In this document: piece after piece, positions 14,243 to 15,489 of the stretch
Layout of the letters: every line of letters begins with the position of its first letter
How positions within the stretch are numbered: position 1 is the first letter of the stretch
NCBI GenBank assembly: GCA_900552975.1
Contig: UWSL01000026.1
Coordinates: forward strand, 1-15,489
Direction: 5' to 3'
Source of the DNA: an uncultured Mycoplasmatota bacterium
GTDB lineage: Bacteria; Bacillota_I; Bacilli_A; RF39; UBA660
DNA: 15,489 nucleotides
Position numbers and translations under genes: made by a program
The notes under the pieces: generated by a model
What the model was told of the DNA's origin: nothing
What the model saw: the letters and a program-made list of their open reading frames with translations, nothing else
Database searches by the model: none

Positions 14243-15489
14243 TTAAAAAGAAGTACTTTTTTTATGTTTGTCATCTTCTAGATAATAATTAATATTTTCT
14301 ATTAAAGTTAATAATTCTGAAACAGAAATAGTAGTTTTGAATTCAACTAGGCCTGCTTCTTTGTTAAATGTTTCAATAACAATTTTATTTTTATTATAAG
14401 CATCAAAGTAAATACGACCATTTAGGATACTATTTTCTATTAAAGTTAAAATACGATCATTTTCAAAAGCTATATCTTCAAGACTATGTTGTTGATTATA
14501 TTGTAGAATACTTTGATAAGAATTACGTTGTTGTTCAAGAGAGTTTTCATATGATTTACGTTTTTTATATTGAGTAATCAAACTTCCAAGTTCAGCTATT
14601 TTTTGATCCATTAGAGTTTCATTTTCGATATCTCTTAAAGTATTAATTTCATTCATTTTAGCATTAATACTAGAACTGATACTATCTTTTGCTTTCTCTT
14701 GTTCTTTTAAGTTATTAATTTGTTTAATTATTTTTTTTAATTCAGTATAAACTTTTATATTTTGAGAAGATATATATTTATTTATATTAAATTTTGTAAT
14801 TGAAATTTCGTATGGATCAATATTACTTGCTAATAAAGTTGTTATGTATAAAGAAAACAAACCAATAAAACAAGCATTTAAATCAACTTCATTCTGTAAT
14901 TGACTGATGTCTATTTTATTTAAAGCCAACAAAAAATTACGAAGTTGATCCATATTATAAGTATTACCGCTTTCCATTTCTAAAAGCCAATCACTGATTA
15001 AACTTTTTTGACTTTCTAAATCCATATTATAAAATGATTCACTATTAATTGCTGCCTTTTGAAGAAGATAAGTATAGTTAGGAATAGTATATTTTTCTAC
15101 TTTGGCATTCCATTTTTTAGCCAGTCTTTTTTGAAGAGTATTTTGAATATCTTCAGCTTTGACTTTTTTAGTATTAGCAAATTTTTTATGTACTTTAGAT
15201 AGTTCTTCTTCATATGTGCTATCAAATTCAAAAGATGGATCGTTAGCTGATACTAGGAAAGTTTTAGTATGATACAAATAATTTAAAAGAGATTTTTCAT
15301 CATAAATATTATTTTCATAATTTTTATTAAATAAATATATTTGTTTTTTTTGACTATTTTTGATATTTTCAGCTAATCTTCTTAACCATTCAGGAGACAT
15401 TATTATATCTAAATTTGGATTGGATATTATAATATTATTAAATTCATCAAAAGAAAATTCATTATTTTTAAAAGAATTTATTATTTGAG
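14243..15489 (-). CDS. Partial large hydrophilic coiled-coil protein of unknown function (N-terminus off the right edge)
   Basis: The frame is open from the stop at 14243 to the right edge, giving at least 414 residues. An ATG at 15400 (MSPEWLRRLAEN) lacks any SD, and the codons before it are equally protein-like (NNEFSFDEFNN, ISNPNLDIIM), so the true start is outside the window. The protein is rich in Asn, Lys, Glu, Ile and Leu. Counted from M15400, a hydrophobic patch lies near residues 175-190 (CFIGLFSLYITTLLAS) and could be a buried helix or a membrane segment. It is followed by a long helical, probably coiled-coil region (about 215-300, with LKKIIKQINNLKEQEKAKD and MDQKIAELGSLITQYKKR). 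The C-terminal 85 residues look like a small alpha/beta domain (LNGRIYFDAYNKNKIVIETF). I do not recognise the family. Confidence 0.8.
   Translation of the reverse strand, partial: QIINSFKNNEFSFDEFNNIIISNPNLDIIMSPEWLRRLAENIKNSQKKQIYLFNKNYENNIYDEKSLLNYLYHTKTFLVSANDPSFEFDSTYEEELSKVHKKFANTKKVKAEDIQNTLQKRLAKKWNAKVEKYTIPNYTYLLQKAAINSESFYNMDLESQKSLISDWLLEMESGNTYNMDQLRNFLLALNKIDISQLQNEVDLNACFIGLFSLYITTLLASNIDPYEISITKFNINKYISSQNIKVYTELKKIIKQINNLKEQEKAKDSISSSINAKMNEINTLRDIENETLMDQKIAELGSLITQYKKRKSYENSLEQQRNSYQSILQYNQQHSLEDIAFENDRILTLIENSILNGRIYFDAYNKNKIVIETFNKEAGLVEFKTTISVSELLTLIENINYYLEDDKHKKSTSF

Noticed and set aside
14228..14263. Second AT-rich hairpin (AAAGT-TCTTTTT / AAAAAGA-AGT-ACTTT)
   Set aside because: It needs a three-base bulge and lies across the stop and last codons of the right-edge gene. 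The neighbouring hairpin at 14208-14231 is a far better terminator.

Overview
The window is very AT-rich bacterial DNA, densely packed, with strong Shine-Dalgarno (SD) sequences, T-rich hairpin terminators and short intergenic gaps. Every tryptophan codon I checked is TGG. Each intact gene ends in TAA or TAG, never TGA. Together with a phosphoketolase, a YnbB-type PLP protein and an MMPL/heptad-repeat export pair, this suggests a low-GC Bacillota or Mycoplasmatota-like bacterium (an RF39- or Erysipelotrichales-type gut lineage would fit). That placement is inference, not a database result.

Left part (1-2943, minus strand): a run of four genes, read right to left. It begins with an SDR oxidoreductase, which is joined by a TAATG stop/start overlap to a YnbB/methionine gamma-lyase-family PLP protein. 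Then come a 94-residue hypothetical protein and, overlapping it by 20 bases, a one-helix membrane protein that runs off the left edge. A small helical protein of unknown function is transcribed away from this run from an adjacent promoter and ends at a bidirectional terminator (3266-3296).

Middle part (3327-10057): a TetR regulator and a helicase IV-like UvrD-family helicase form a minus-strand unit. Their frames abut, and the helicase appears to start at a rare ATT codon behind a perfect AGGAGG. Divergent from TetR is an MMPL (RND-type) transporter followed by a secreted heptad-repeat/YhgE-like protein. Two exact 13-bp inverted copies of a TGAC-N5-GTCA site flank the core promoter of this export operon, one over the -35 and one over the predicted transcription start, so repression by the adjacent TetR protein is the obvious model.

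Right part (10085-15489): a phosphoketolase gene with its own promoter and terminator; a convergent four-helix membrane protein of unknown function; a divergent sirtuin (NAD-dependent deacylase) with an intact zinc site; and a long coiled-coil-rich protein of unknown function that enters from the right edge. No rRNA, tRNA, CRISPR array, insertion sequence or prophage signature was seen. No stretch over 300 bases lacks a gene once the left-edge gene and the 5' part of the helicase are counted. The most notable observations are the ATT start, the promoter/operator architecture of the TetR-MMPL locus, and the enlarged helical middle of the secreted partner protein.
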